A stretch of 64,000 nucleotides of DNA from Actinomyces wuliandei (GCF_004010955.1 NZ_CP025227.1:2170001-2234000), one strand, 5' to 3'. Positions 13,416 to 24,600 are shown, counted from the first letter of the stretch. A program made the numbers and translations. Notes: generated by a model not told the origin, from the letters alone.

Positions 13416-13940
13416 CTACAGGACCTCGGTGCCCACGGGGCCGGTGGTCTCACGCAGCGCCAGGCGCATGGTCACGGCGTCCTCCCACGGGTCGGCGTAG
13501 TAGCGGCGACGGCGCCCGATCACCTCGAAGCCGTGCGACTCGTAGAGCCTGCGGGCCACGGTGTTGGACTCGCGGACCTCCAGCAGCACGGAGCGGCAGC
13601 CCATCTGGCGGGCGTCGTCCACCAGGACGGCGACCAGGGTGCCTGCCAGCCCTCGACACCGGGCCCGGTGCGCTGTGGCCACGACCAGCAGGTCGGCGTC
13701 ACCGCTGCCGTCACCCAGGTAGGCACCCGCGTAGGCCAGGACCTCCTGCCCCCGCACCGCCACGACGTAGCGCCGGTCCCCCCAGGTGGTGCAGGCGTCG
13801 AGCTCGGAGCGCAGGAGCCGGGGGCTCCAGGCCTGGGCGCCAAAGACCTCCTCCTCCAGCGCGGCGACCTGGGCCAGGTCAGCGGGGGTCATGTCCCGCA
13901 CGCTCACGGGCGGGTGGACGGGCGGGCTCTCCTGAGTCAC
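13416..13940 (-). CDS. rimI: Ribosomal protein S18-alanine N-acetyltransferase
   Basis: A 174-residue GNAT-fold enzyme that acetylates the N-terminal alanine of ribosomal protein S18. Seen: the start segment VRDMTPADLAQVAALEEEVF, the acetyl-CoA loop near VVATAHRARCRGLAGTL (motif A, slightly divergent) and the C-terminal motif VARRLYESHGFEVIGRRRRYY. The GTG start overlaps the tsaB stop by four bases (GTGA). It is the last gene of the glmS-to-rimI operon, next to tsaB as usual. Confidence 0.92.
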   Translation of the reverse strand: MTQESPPVHPPVSVRDMTPADLAQVAALEEEVFGAQAWSPRLLRSELDACTTWGDRRYVVAVRGQEVLAYAGAYLGDGSGDADLLVVATAHRARCRGLAGTLVAVLVDDARQMGCRSVLLEVRESNTVARRLYESHGFEVIGRRRRYYADPWEDAVTMRLALRETTGPVGTEVL

Positions 13941-14698
13941 TGTCCACCACCACCGGCTTGCGGGAGGTGGACGTCGGCGTGCCGCAGGTAGAGGGGGTCG
14001 GTGGGCAGCTGCTCGCCACGAGCCAGACGGGCCAGTGCCACGCGCACCTGGGCACGGCAGTCCCCGGAGACCGGGGCCAGGACCTGTCCCCCGCCCTCGG
14101 AGGTGGAGGAGAGGAAGGCGGAAGTGGAGGAGACGCAGGAGCGGATGACGGGGTAGAGAACCGCCCCCGAGCCCGCCACCGCGTCACAGCCGCCCAGGTC
14201 CCCGACGTCCTGAGGCGGGCACACGACGATCTCGTCAAGCCGGACGACGTCGTCGGGGCCGAGGCCACGGTAGCGGGCGGCGTAAACCTCCCTGCGGCGG
14301 GCGTCGGTGGCGACCAGGACCACCGGGTCAGCGGTGACGTCGGCCCCGGCGAGGGCGTCCAGAGCCGTACGGGCGACGGCGTCCAGGCTGGGCACGCCGT
14401 AGACGGGGACACCGCGCGCCCGTCCTACTGTCCTGGCGGCGACGAGACCGGCACGCAACCCCGTGAAAGGGGCTGGGCCGGTAGCGGCGACGACGGCGTC
14501 CAGCCCGGTGTCCCCGGCCTGAGGATCCGTGAGCACCTGGGCCAGCATGGCCCCCAGGGACTCGGCGTGCTGGCGGGCGCCGTCCTGCGCCCTGTGCGCC
14601 AGGACGACAGGGCTGGCCCTACCGGTGCCGACGGGGCCACGCGTGGCGAGGACAGCGACCTGGGTACCCAGCGAGGAGTCGACGGAGAGGATACGCAC
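13937..14698 (-). CDS. tsaB: tRNA threonylcarbamoyladenosine biosynthesis protein TsaB
   Basis: A 253-residue ASKHA-fold paralogue of TsaD that lacks the catalytic metal site and acts as the scaffold of the TsaBDE complex. The start motif RILSVDSSLGTQVAVL, the segment GPAPFTGLRAGLVAARTV near residue 73 and SLDAVA near 102 are diagnostic. It begins 18 bases after the upstream membrane protein gene. TAGGCT six bases before its GTG suggests an additional leaderless promoter inside the operon. Confidence 0.93.
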   Translation of the reverse strand: MRILSVDSSLGTQVAVLATRGPVGTGRASPVVLAHRAQDGARQHAESLGAMLAQVLTDPQAGDTGLDAVVAATGPAPFTGLRAGLVAARTVGRARGVPVYGVPSLDAVARTALDALAGADVTADPVVLVATDARRREVYAARYRGLGPDDVVRLDEIVVCPPQDVGDLGGCDAVAGSGAVLYPVIRSCVSSTSAFLSSTSEGGGQVLAPVSGDCRAQVRVALARLARGEQLPTDPLYLRHADVHLPQAGGGGQ

Positions 14699-14704
14699 GG
14701 GAGC

Positions 14705-14710
14705 AGCCTA
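14705..14710 (-). promoter_or_regulatory. Possible internal -10 box for tsaB (leaderless)
   Basis: TAGGCT on the minus strand lies six bases before the tsaB GTG, in the 18-base gap after the upstream gene, with no Shine-Dalgarno sequence. Confidence 0.4.
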
Positions 14711-14716
14711 ACCGGG

Positions 14717-15682
14717 CTAGGCCTGTGGGAGGTTGACGTGGCTGTCCGGAATGGTGTCCGAGCCCAGGGGCATCCTCTGGCGGGCCTGGCGCAGTGGTGC
14801 TGTCACCTTGCGCTCGTGACGCACCGTGATGACCACTGCCAGGACTCCGACCGCAGCGACGGCCAGCACCGGCCCCCACACCGCCCAGCCTCCCACCCCA
14901 ACCTGCGCCTGGGTCTGGGAGGTGGAGACCACAGGCTCGGTGCCGTTGCGCTCGCGCAGGACCTGGCCGTAGTCAACCAGGCTGATAGGCCCTGCCAGCA
15001 GCGTGGAGGACACCTCCCCCAGGGCGACCACGGTCATGGCCCCTGCAGGCTCCACCGCGTACCAGGCTGCGACCTCCACGTCGTGGACGAGGACGGACCT
15101 GTCGTCAAGACCTGCGACGTCCTCGGCCAAGGAGCCGTCAAGGACGACGTCGTCGTCAACGACGCTGGCGGAGGACTCATCCACCTCCACCACGACCAGG
15201 CCGACGGGCTCCTCCCCGACGGTCGCCGCAGCAGCCCAGCTGCCGGTGGGCACCGGGGCTGCTGTCGGCTCGCTGCCGTCAAGAAAACCCGGCGCCCACA
15301 CGTGGACCGGCTGGACCTGACCGATCTCAACGTGCGCCTGCTGCTCACCCGTGTGGTGACGCACCAGCGTGGTGCCGGCGTCACCCATCCAGGCCTGCGC
15401 CACGGCCTCGGGGTCCGAGCCCGGCACGGCGGAGGAGCCCGGCTGCTCCTCGACCACGGTCGGGGACTCCTCCTGCAGGGGGTGGAGCACGCCCGAGGCC
15501 GCCGCGCTCACCGGCACTGCTGCCACCACCAGCACAGACAGCGCAGCCAGCAGGACCAGGACCGCAGGCAGCGTGCCCACGCCCACCCGGACCGGGCGTG
15601 CGTGCACGCGCCGGGCAGGCAGCCCTGCAGCCCTCCCCTGCCGGAGGAGGTGTCGGCTCATCCCTCGGCTCACCGTGCTCAC
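14717..15682 (-). CDS. Unknown membrane-anchored protein in the t6A operon
   Basis: A protein of about 321 residues that I do not recognise. After a basic N-terminus there is a hydrophobic segment (about residues 35-60) like an uncleaved signal or membrane anchor. A mainly acidic, probably extracytoplasmic domain of about 210 residues follows, rich in VV, DD and TV. A second membrane segment (about 275-297) and a short basic tail (RHERKVTAPLRQARQR) end it. The topology resembles a two-pass protein with one external domain. The GTG at 15682 is favoured by GAGGGG seven bases upstream; a GTG at 15697 would overlap tsaE. It sits between tsaE and tsaB, four bases after the tsaE stop, so it is cotranscribed with t6A genes. 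Confidence 0.75.
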   Translation of the reverse strand: MSTVSRGMSRHLLRQGRAAGLPARRVHARPVRVGVGTLPAVLVLLAALSVLVVAAVPVSAAASGVLHPLQEESPTVVEEQPGSSAVPGSDPEAVAQAWMGDAGTTLVRHHTGEQQAHVEIGQVQPVHVWAPGFLDGSEPTAAPVPTGSWAAAATVGEEPVGLVVVEVDESSASVVDDDVVLDGSLAEDVAGLDDRSVLVHDVEVAAWYAVEPAGAMTVVALGEVSSTLLAGPISLVDYGQVLRERNGTEPVVSTSQTQAQVGVGGWAVWGPVLAVAAVGVLAVVITVRHERKVTAPLRQARQRMPLGSDTIPDSHVNLPQA

Positions 15683-15686
15683 CTGC

Positions 15687-16322
15687 TCACCCCTCACCAG
15701 GTATCAGGTCCGCGAGGGTGACGCCCGCCCACCGCTGGCCCAGCGCCCGCACGACGACCTCGCGCGGGTCATCAGTCCGCGCAAGGTCGCCCTGGGCCGT
15801 GTCACCCGGGTGCCCGTCGGCCCCACCGGCGACCCGGCCCTGGGCGTCACCCGGCAGCCGCCGGGGGCAGGTGTGGTCCGCACCCCCCGCACGACGTCGT
15901 ACCTCAACCTCCAGGCGGCTGTCGCTGAGGGACTCGGCCCGGCCCCGGCCCCACTCCACCAGGGTGACGGACTCCTCCATGGAGGAGTCCAGGTCCAGGG
16001 CGTCAACCTCCTCCAGGGACTCCAAGCGGTAGGCGTCCACGTGGATGAGGTCCGGCCCTGCCCCGAGGGAGGGGTGGACCCGGGCAATGATGAAGGTCGG
16101 GGAGGAGACCCGGCCACGGACCCCCAGGGCAGAGCCGATCCCCTGGGCCAGGGTGGTCTTGCCTGCTCCTAGGTCCCCGCTGAGCAGGACCAGGTCGCCG
16201 CGACGCAGCAGGGCTGCCAGGCGGGAGCCCAGGGCACGGGTCGCGTCGGCGTCCGCAGTGGTGACAGAGACCTGAGAGACCAAGGGGTCCTGGGTGTTCT
16301 GGGAGGGCTGCCGGGTGCTCAT
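15687..16322 (-). CDS. tsaE: tRNA threonylcarbamoyladenosine biosynthesis ATPase TsaE
   Basis: A 211-residue P-loop ATPase that resets the TsaBD complex in t6A synthesis. The Walker A motif GDLGAGKTTLAQG is near residue 50, a conserved SSPTFIIA near 73, and HVDAYRL near 93, followed by VTLVEWGRG. The family core ends near residue 145. The last 65 or so residues are a glycine/aspartate-rich tail with no family match that I can see. The ATG overlaps the alr stop by four bases. Confidence 0.92.
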   Translation of the reverse strand: MSTRQPSQNTQDPLVSQVSVTTADADATRALGSRLAALLRRGDLVLLSGDLGAGKTTLAQGIGSALGVRGRVSSPTFIIARVHPSLGAGPDLIHVDAYRLESLEEVDALDLDSSMEESVTLVEWGRGRAESLSDSRLEVEVRRRAGGADHTCPRRLPGDAQGRVAGGADGHPGDTAQGDLARTDDPREVVVRALGQRWAGVTLADLIPGEG

Positions 16323-17674
16323 ACCTGCTCCTCGCTGCCGGTGGGCTGAGCGTAGCCCGTCGCACCACCTGCGGGGAGGTAGTACCGGGGGACCCGAGGT
16401 CCCAGACGGGTGACGATCTCGTAGTTGATCGTGTCGCAGGCCCGTGCCCAGTCGTCAACCGTAGGGACCGGGGGACCCTCCTGCCCGGGGGACGGCGCCC
16501 CCCACAGGACCGCGACGTCCCCAGCCGCCGCCGGGGCGGGCACCGTGGTCCCGTCCGGCCCGGCAGCCGGCCCCAGGTCGATGACGACCTGGTCCATGCA
16601 GACCCTGCCCACCACCGTGGTCCGGTACCGCCCCACCGACACCGGGCCGCAGGAGGAGGCGGCCCGTGGCACGCCGTCGGAGTACCCCAGGGGCACGACC
16701 CCGACCCAGCGGTCGGTCGGCGCCGTCCAGGTCCCCCCGTAGGACACGGCCTGACCTGCCGCGATCCTCTTGACCAGGGTCAGAGGAGCCTCCAGGCGCA
16801 TAGCCGGGCGCAGACCCAGGTCCTGGCCGGAGGCCAACGAGGGGTCCGGGCTGAGGCCGTACAGGCCGATACCAGCACGGACAAGGTCCAGACGCGTCTC
16901 AGGGTGCCACAGGAGCCCTCCGGTTGCCGCCAGGTGGCGCAGCCGGGGACGCAGCCCCGCCTGCCGGACGACCTCCTCCCCCACCTGGAACCGCGCCAGG
17001 TGCTCCTGGGTGGAGCCGGACCCGGGCTCGTCAGCACGGGAGAGGTGGGACCACAGGCCCACGACCACCAGGTCCGAGGTCTGCTCCTCCTCACGCAGCA
17101 CGCGGGCCACCTCCGCCAGGTCCTCTGCCACGGCACCGCCCCGGGACATGCCGGTGTCGATCTTGAGGTGGACACGCGCCGTCACCTCCTGGGCGCGGGC
17201 AGCAGCAGCCACGGCACGCGCCTGGTCCGCAGTGGCCACGGACAGGTCCAGGTCAGCGTCCAGGGCCGCTCTCACGGGTGAGCCGTGGCGTGCCGCCTCC
17301 TGCGCCGTCACGACCGGCAGGATCCAGGTCAGCAGCCGTGGTGCCCGGCTGGAGGGCACGGCGTCCGGGCCGGGCTGCGGGCGGGCCACCCCCGCCTTGT
17401 CCAGGACACGTCGCAGGTGGAGGGCCTCCGCCAGCTGGGCGGTACCAAGCCAGGTGGCCCCGGCGCCCAGGCAGGTGGTGGCCACCGGCCCCAGCCCGTG
17501 CCCGTAGGCGTCGGCCTTGACCACGGCCATCCAGGGCGTGCCTGCGGCCCGCGCGAGCACGTCGGCGTTGTGGGCCACGGCTGCCAGGTCCACCACGGCA
17601 CGCGAGGTCGCGGCCGGACCGTGCGCGGTGTCACCGGAGCCAGGGGCGCTGGAGAGGTGGTGCCAGGTAGTCAC
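16319..17674 (-). CDS. alr: Alanine racemase
   Basis: A 451-residue PLP enzyme interconverting L- and D-alanine for peptidoglycan. Seen: the PLP lysine in VVKADAYGHG near residue 53, HLKIDTGMSRGG near 170, a C-terminal barrel/strand domain with VGVVPLGYSDGVPR, and the catalytic-tyrosine/VCMDQVVIDLG region near 360. It is longer than the usual 370-390 residues because of proline/alanine-rich inserts near residues 95-110 and 375-400. It sits with glmS and glmM genes of cell-wall precursor supply and is coupled to tsaE by a four-base overlap. The GTG at 17674 has no strong ribosome binding site. Confidence 0.94.
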   Translation of the reverse strand: MTTWHHLSSAPGSGDTAHGPAATSRAVVDLAAVAHNADVLARAAGTPWMAVVKADAYGHGLGPVATTCLGAGATWLGTAQLAEALHLRRVLDKAGVARPQPGPDAVPSSRAPRLLTWILPVVTAQEAARHGSPVRAALDADLDLSVATADQARAVAAAARAQEVTARVHLKIDTGMSRGGAVAEDLAEVARVLREEEQTSDLVVVGLWSHLSRADEPGSGSTQEHLARFQVGEEVVRQAGLRPRLRHLAATGGLLWHPETRLDLVRAGIGLYGLSPDPSLASGQDLGLRPAMRLEAPLTLVKRIAAGQAVSYGGTWTAPTDRWVGVVPLGYSDGVPRAASSCGPVSVGRYRTTVVGRVCMDQVVIDLGPAAGPDGTTVPAPAAAGDVAVLWGAPSPGQEGPPVPTVDDWARACDTINYEIVTRLGPRVPRYYLPAGGATGYAQPTGSEEQV

Positions 17675-17724
17675 GACGCAGATTGTCGCACCACTGTCCG
17701 ACGTCTGTCAGACCTCCTCGACCG

Positions 17725-19760
17725 TCACCGGGCACCGGACGCCAGCGTCGCCCAGGCCTCAGGTACGGCCTCGGCGAGGTCCAGGGCGGCCACCGGGTGG
17801 CCCACCGGGCAGTCCACCAGGCGGCCTGTGTCCCCGTTCTCCCCAGCCTCCCCGGCCCCGGGGTCACGTCGCCGGGCGGCCACGGCACCCGCCTGCGCGT
17901 GCAGCCGGACCGCCGAGGAGACCACCGTGCCCACCACCCCGGGCAGGGGTGGGCCACCCCGCTCGGCCCGGGCGGCTGCGGCAGCCAGGAGGGCTCCCAG
18001 CACTCCCGCCAGAACGTCACCGCTGCCTGCGGTGGCCAGCCAGCCGGGGGCGTCGCGGACGCTGACTGCTGGCCTGCCCGGCGTGACCACCAGGGTCGCC
18101 GCCCCCTTGAGCACGGTGGTGGCTCCGGTCAGCCCGGTGAGCTCCTGCGCGGCAGCCAGCGGCTGGCGGTCGACCTGCTCCCGGCTCCACGGGGAGCCCA
18201 GGGCCGTCAGCAGACGGGCCGCCTCACCCGCGTGGGGAGTCAGGACGTGCTCGGGACCGCAGGCCAGGCCCTCGTCGATGATCCCGGGCAGCAGAGCCAG
18301 CGCCCCGGCGTCGATGACGACAGGAACGACGCCAGGAGCGACGCCAGCAGGTGCTGCAGCAGGGGCACCGCTCCCCCTCGGTGTCCCAGCACCCCTCGGT
18401 ACCCCGGTGCCGCCAGGAGGACGGTCGCAGCCCGCCCCTGCCAGCGTCTGACGCAGCACCTGGCGCAGCCCGTGGGCACGCGGGCGGTCCTGCGGGTCGG
18501 TTCCCGGACCGATGACAAGCGCCTGGCAGCGTCCGGTACCGGGCACGACCTCCGGACGACGGGCCAGCACCAGGTCCTCCACACGCCTGGGCGCGCTCAG
18601 CCGCACCATCCCGGCTCCTGCCCGTACCGCTGCCGAGGCGGTCAGGACCGCGGCCCCCGGGTAGCTGTGGCTGCCCGCCCACAGCCCCACGACGCCGCGG
18701 GTGTACTTGTGGTCGGCCGGGCCGGGAGCGCGCAGGGTCGCGGACAGGTCGGCCCGGGAGGGCAGCACCACGGTCGGCGCCCCCTGCGGCAGTGGCAGGC
18801 CGAGGTCGACCACCTCCACCGCACCCGCCAGGTGGCAGGCCGGGGGCAGGCACAGGGCGCCCTTGAGGCAGGTGAAGGTGACGGTCCGGTCGGCCGGGAG
18901 CACCGGGCCGGGAAGGGTCCCGTCGTCCGCGCCCGTGCCACTGGGAAGGTCCACGGCGACGACCCGCCAGCCGCGCCCACGCAGCCCCGGCGCGCCTGCC
19001 ACAGGCGGGGCAGCCAGGGTGGCCCGAGCCTGACCACCCGCGCCGTCCCCCGCCTCGCCAGCCGGGTGGGTTGTGCCCCCGGCGTTCCCAGCAGACTCCT
19101 CGGAAGAGTCCCCGGTGTCCCCGGTGAGACTCCCTGGGAGGTCCCCGGTCAGGAACGGGGCGACCAGGGCGGCGGCCTGAGGGCGCAGCGGACCAGCTCC
19201 TCCGGTCCCGGTCAGGCCGTCGATGACGACACCCCCGTCGCGTCTCACCAGCGTGATCGCGGCCAGCGCCTCCCCGGGCAGGGGCGGCGGGTCGGCAGGC
19301 CCGACGGGGCTGGCACACCCAGCAGGGCGCGAGGCGCTGGGGGCGCCAGCCGCCTCCACCACCACCACCCCGGCCTGCCGGGCCTCCTCCGCCGCCCAGC
19401 GCAGCGGGTGCCGGGTGCCCAGCAGCGCGGTGACGGCACAGCCACGGCGCGCCAGCAGGGCACAGGCCAGCAGGGCGTCGGCCCCGTTGCTGCCCCCGCC
19501 GACCAGGGCCAGGACCCGGCCACCAGCAAGACGCCCCCGCACCTGGCGCAGCTGGGCACGGCAGGCCCGGGCCACCGCGTGGGCTGCCGCCCGCATGTAG
19601 CGGTCGGTCCCGGCGGTCAGCGCCGCCTCGGCAGCCGCGACCGCAGAGGCGGGGTAGGCCCGGTCCGGGGCGCAGGTGGACGAGAGGGCAGGACGGGCGG
19701 TGGAAGGACGAGCGGTGCAGGGGTGGGCGGGAGACCCGGAGGAGGCCGGCACGGCGGGCC

Positions 19761-19764
<4 letters not shown>
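17725..19764 (-). CDS. nnr: Bifunctional NAD(P)HX epimerase / ADP- or ATP-dependent dehydratase
   Basis: A 679-residue YjeF-type metabolite-repair enzyme. The N-terminal epimerase domain has GGGSNGADALLACALLARRG near residue 83, where the usual GNNGGDG is changed. The C-terminal ribokinase-like domain has HKYTRGVVGLWAGSHSYPGA near residue 350, LTPHAGEAARLL near 520 and GWLATAGSGDVLAG near 590, the ATP/NADHX site. Together they repair hydrated NADH and NADPH. A low-complexity insert of about 60 residues (GDTGDSSEESAGNAGG) lies late in the first domain. The GTG start overlaps the glmS stop (GTGA). A much longer frame runs on upstream inside glmS but is only a shadow. Confidence 0.9.
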
Positions 19765-21653
<1,889 letters not shown>

Positions 21654-21774
21654 GCCTAGATGGAACCACGACCAGCCCTGCGGTGCCAGCGACCTGGGCG
21701 AGGCACCGGTGTGATCCGTGACAGCGCACGCAGCCCGACGTGACCAGGAGGCAGGGTTTTGCCAGACTAGGCCG

Positions 21775-22773
21775 GTGCCCCCGCCAAGCAGTGAGCCGAG
21801 CCGATGGCTGTCGCCCTACATCGAGCTGAGCCGCCAGCAGTGGTCGGCGCTGGCCTCCTCCACGCCCCTGCCGCTGAGCCAGGCCGACGTGGAGAAGCTG
21901 CGCGGGCTGGGCGACCCCATCGACCTGGCCGAGGTGGACGCCGTCTACCGTCCCCTGACCGCGCTGCTGCAGGACTACGTCACCACCACGCGGGAGCGCG
22001 CCCGCCGTACCTCGGGCTTCCTGGGGGTCGACGAGCCCCCGACCCCCTTCGTCGTGGCGGTGGCCGGGTCGGTGGCAGTCGGCAAGTCGACGACGGCACG
22101 CCTTATCGCCCACCTGCTCTCCCGCTTCCCCGCGACACCTCGGGTGGACCTGGTCACCACTGACGGCTTCCTGCTGCCCAACGCCGCCCTGGAGGAGCGC
22201 GGGCTGCTGACCCGCAAGGGGTTCCCCGAGTCCTACGACCGCCGTGCCCTGCTGGACTTCGTGGCGGCGGTGAAGTCGGGGGCGCCCCGGGTGAGCGCCC
22301 CGGTGTACTCCCACACGGTCTACGACATCGTGCCCGGGGAGGTCATCACGGTGGAGCGCCCGGACGTCCTGGTGCTGGAGGGGCTCAACGTCCTCCAGCC
22401 CGCGCCCCGCCTGCGGCACGAGGCAGCCTCTCCCGGCTCGCCCCGCCGTTCCCACCGCCCCCAGGCCCTGGCCATCTCGGACTATATCGACTTCTCGATC
22501 TACGTGGACGCCGACCCGACCGACATCCGACGCTGGTACTTGGACCGCTTCCTCACCCTCAAGCACACCGCCTTCACCGACCCGCGCTCCTACTTCAGGC
22601 GCTACGCCGACGTGCCCGACGACATCGCCGTGGCGGCGGCCAGCAGGATCTGGGAGTCGGTCAACCTGGTCAACCTGCGGGAGAACATCGCCCCCACCCG
22701 CGACCGCGCCACGCTGGTCCTGCGCAAGGACGCCGAGCACCACATGCGCGAGGTCCTGCTGCGCAAGGCCTGA
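21775..22773 (+). CDS. coaA: Type I pantothenate kinase
   Basis: A 332-residue P-loop kinase catalysing the first step of coenzyme A synthesis. The Walker A segment VAGSVAVGKSTTAR, VDLVTTDGFLLPN, and the core KGFPESYDRRAL are nearly identical to the mycobacterial enzyme. VYSHTVYDIVPGE and LEGLNVLQ follow. An insert of about 18 residues, rich in Arg, Ser, Pro and His (SPGSPRRSHRP), sits after LNVLQ. The GTG at 21775 aligns with the family start; an in-frame GTG at 21718 would add 19 residues. There is no ribosome binding site, and CAGACT lies six bases upstream. Divergent from glmS. Confidence 0.94.
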   Translation: MPPPSSEPSRWLSPYIELSRQQWSALASSTPLPLSQADVEKLRGLGDPIDLAEVDAVYRPLTALLQDYVTTTRERARRTSGFLGVDEPPTPFVVAVAGSVAVGKSTTARLIAHLLSRFPATPRVDLVTTDGFLLPNAALEERGLLTRKGFPESYDRRALLDFVAAVKSGAPRVSAPVYSHTVYDIVPGEVITVERPDVLVLEGLNVLQPAPRLRHEAASPGSPRRSHRPQALAISDYIDFSIYVDADPTDIRRWYLDRFLTLKHTAFTDPRSYFRRYADVPDDIAVAAASRIWESVNLVNLRENIAPTRDRATLVLRKDAEHHMREVLLRKA

Positions 22774-22840
22774 GGCACCGGGAACCGGCCCTGGGCGCCT
22801 CGGGGCCGCCGGGCAGCGCCGCAGCGTAGCCGACCAGCAC

Positions 22841-22876
22841 TGTGGCGCGGCTCCTGCCTCGTGGAGCCGCGCCACA
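22841..22876. terminator. Bidirectional terminator between coaA and the aldo/keto reductase
   Basis: A perfect 14-base GC-rich stem (22841-22854 with 22863-22876) around an 8-base loop, between two convergent genes. Confidence 0.8.
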
Positions 22877-22921
22877 ACAGTGCGGGTGGTACGGGTGGTG
22901 TGACTGCGTGCGGGCGCAGGC

Positions 22922-23854
22922 TCAGAAGCGGCTGGCGGCGGCCACCGCGTCCAGGCGCTCCACCTGCTGGGGCGACAGGCGCACGGTGGTCGCCCCCAGG
23001 TTGCTGCGAAGGTTGTGCGGCTTGGTGGTGCCCGGGATGGGCACGACGTCCTCCCCCTTGGCCAGCAGCCACGCCAGCGCCACCTGCGCCGCGCTCGCCC
23101 CGACCTGGTCAGCCACCTCCTGGACCACGGCCACCTGCCGCATGTTTGTCCTCAGGCCGTCTCCGCGCCACCGCGGCATGAACCGCCGGTAGTCCAGCCG
23201 TCCCAGGCGCGTCGTCGACGAGGGGTGGCCGGTGAGCATGCCCTGCCCCAGGGGGCTGTAGGCGACCACGCCAATGCCCAGCTCGCGCGCGACACCGAGG
23301 ACCTGGTCCTCCACCTTCCTGCGGAAGAGGGACCACTCCATCTGGAGAGCGGACAGGGGGTGGGTCGCGTGGGCCCGACGGACCTCGTCAGCGGTGGCCT
23401 CGCTCACCCCGAGGTAGCGCACCTTGCCCGCCTGCACGGCCTCGGCCATCGCCCCGATGCTCTCCTCCACCGGAACCTTGGGGTCGACGCGGTGCAGGTA
23501 GTACAGGTCGATCCAGTCCGTCCCCAGACGCCTGAGGGAGTCGTCCACCGCACGCCGGATCGTCCTGGGCCGCCCGTCGCGGCCCGTGGGGATCCCGAAG
23601 ACCGGCAGCGAGGTCAGCCCGGTCTTGGTCGCCACGACGACCTCGCTGCGACGACGCCCCAGCGCCTGCCCCAGCAACCTCTCGTTGTTGCCGTGGCCGT
23701 AGGAGGCAGCGGTGTCAAACAGGGTGACGCCCTCCTCCACGGCCAGGGTGATGGTCTGGCGGGCCAGGGCTGGGTCCGCGTAGCCGTACGCCCACGACAT
23801 GCCCAGGCACCCCAGACCGATGTCGCTGACCTCCAGCTCTCCCAGATGTCGCAT
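22922..23854 (-). CDS. Aldo/keto reductase
   Basis: A 310-residue NADPH-dependent oxidoreductase with the TIM-barrel fold. Seen: GLGCLGMSWAYG, the catalytic aspartate and tyrosine in FDTAASYGHGNNE (near residue 46), a lysine in VVATKTGL near 77, the histidine in DLYYLHRVDP near 121, and the cofactor segment VPIPGTTKPHNLRSNL near 275. It resembles the AKR13/YakC type. Substrate unknown. GAGGAGG precedes the ATG. It is divergent from a TetR gene, with an 18-base palindrome placed between its likely -35 and -10, so TetR repression is expected. Confidence 0.92.
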   Translation of the reverse strand: MRHLGELEVSDIGLGCLGMSWAYGYADPALARQTITLAVEEGVTLFDTAASYGHGNNERLLGQALGRRRSEVVVATKTGLTSLPVFGIPTGRDGRPRTIRRAVDDSLRRLGTDWIDLYYLHRVDPKVPVEESIGAMAEAVQAGKVRYLGVSEATADEVRRAHATHPLSALQMEWSLFRRKVEDQVLGVARELGIGVVAYSPLGQGMLTGHPSSTTRLGRLDYRRFMPRWRGDGLRTNMRQVAVVQEVADQVGASAAQVALAWLLAKGEDVVPIPGTTKPHNLRSNLGATTVRLSPQQVERLDAVAAASRF

Positions 23855-23872
23855 ACCAACCTCCTCATAGAA

Positions 23873-23890
23873 TGCGAGTACTTACTCGCA
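23873..23890. promoter_or_regulatory. TetR-type operator in the aldo/keto reductase promoter
   Basis: TGCGAGTA-CT-TACTCGCA, two perfect 8-base arms. On the minus strand it lies between TTGCGA and TATGAG, a plausible -35/-10 pair spaced 16 bases, just upstream of the reductase. It faces a divergent TetR gene. Confidence 0.8.
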
Positions 23891-23943
23891 AAACAGGTTA
23901 CGGGCAAACAACGGCGCCCGCAAGGCCTGGGCACCGGTTCCGA

Positions 23944-23949
23944 TACGCT
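23944..23949 (+). promoter_or_regulatory. Probable -10 box of the TetR gene (leaderless)
   Basis: TACGCT ends six bases before the ATG at 23956, with no Shine-Dalgarno sequence. Confidence 0.4.
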
Positions 23950-23955
23950 CTCAGC

Positions 23956-24597
23956 ATGTCCTCCGAGCCCACCGCCACCGCACCAGCCGCCAGCCGCCAG
24001 CCGCGCCGCCAGCGGCGCGGGCTGGAGAGGATGGAGCACATCCTCGACGCCGCGACCACCGTCATCGACCGGGTCGGCTACGAGCGCACCACGACCAACG
24101 CCATCGCCGCCGAGGCGGGTATCTCACCCGGGTCCCTCTACCAGTACTTCTCGAACAAGGACGACCTGCTCTCCGCGCTGTGGGCCCGCTACGTCCACGA
24201 GCTGGGCACAGTCGTGGGCGGCATAGACCTGGAGCGGGCAGGGGACCGGGCGAGCATGACGCTGGAGGAGCTGACCGAGCGGCTGGCCGGGCCGATCCAC
24301 GCCTTCAAAACCGCCAACCGCGCCTTCGCCCGGCTGGCGCACAGGGCCACCCAGGACGAGGAGGGGCCTGCCGCCGCCCGCCAGACCATCCGGGAGCTGC
24401 GGGACCGCTTCGTCGAGGTGCTTGCCCAGCGCAACCCGGACACGGAGCGCGCACGGCTAGAGACCGCCGCGACCATGGCCTTCGAGCTGTTCCGTCCCGC
24501 CGTGGCGGTCGACTCGGTGACCGGCGACCCCGCCCAGGACCTGGCCGAGGTCACGCTGGCCATCGTCTTCTACCTGCGGGGTCGGGGCGTGTCGTGA
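23956..24597 (+). CDS. TetR-family transcriptional regulator
   Basis: A 213-residue regulator. The N-terminal helix-turn-helix spans about residues 22-68: ILDAATTVIDRVGYERTTTNAIAAEAGISPGSLYQYFSNKD is interrupted here only for description and is a standard TetR domain. The C-terminal half is helical and divergent, as usual for ligand-binding domains, with a TetR_C-like segment near FKTANRAFARLAHRA. It is divergent from an aldo/keto reductase with a perfect palindrome between them, so it probably represses that gene and responds to an unknown compound. The operator is 66 bases upstream of its ATG, so autoregulation is possible but less certain. Confidence 0.92.
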   Translation: MSSEPTATAPAASRQPRRQRRGLERMEHILDAATTVIDRVGYERTTTNAIAAEAGISPGSLYQYFSNKDDLLSALWARYVHELGTVVGGIDLERAGDRASMTLEELTERLAGPIHAFKTANRAFARLAHRATQDEEGPAAARQTIRELRDRFVEVLAQRNPDTERARLETAATMAFELFRPAVAVDSVTGDPAQDLAEVTLAIVFYLRGRGVS

Positions 24598-24600
24598 CAC

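Noticed and set aside
21654..21774. Possible glmS ribozyme or riboswitch upstream of glmS
   Set aside because: The gap is about 120 bases and shared with coaA; I saw none of the glmS ribozyme core, which is mainly a Firmicutes feature.
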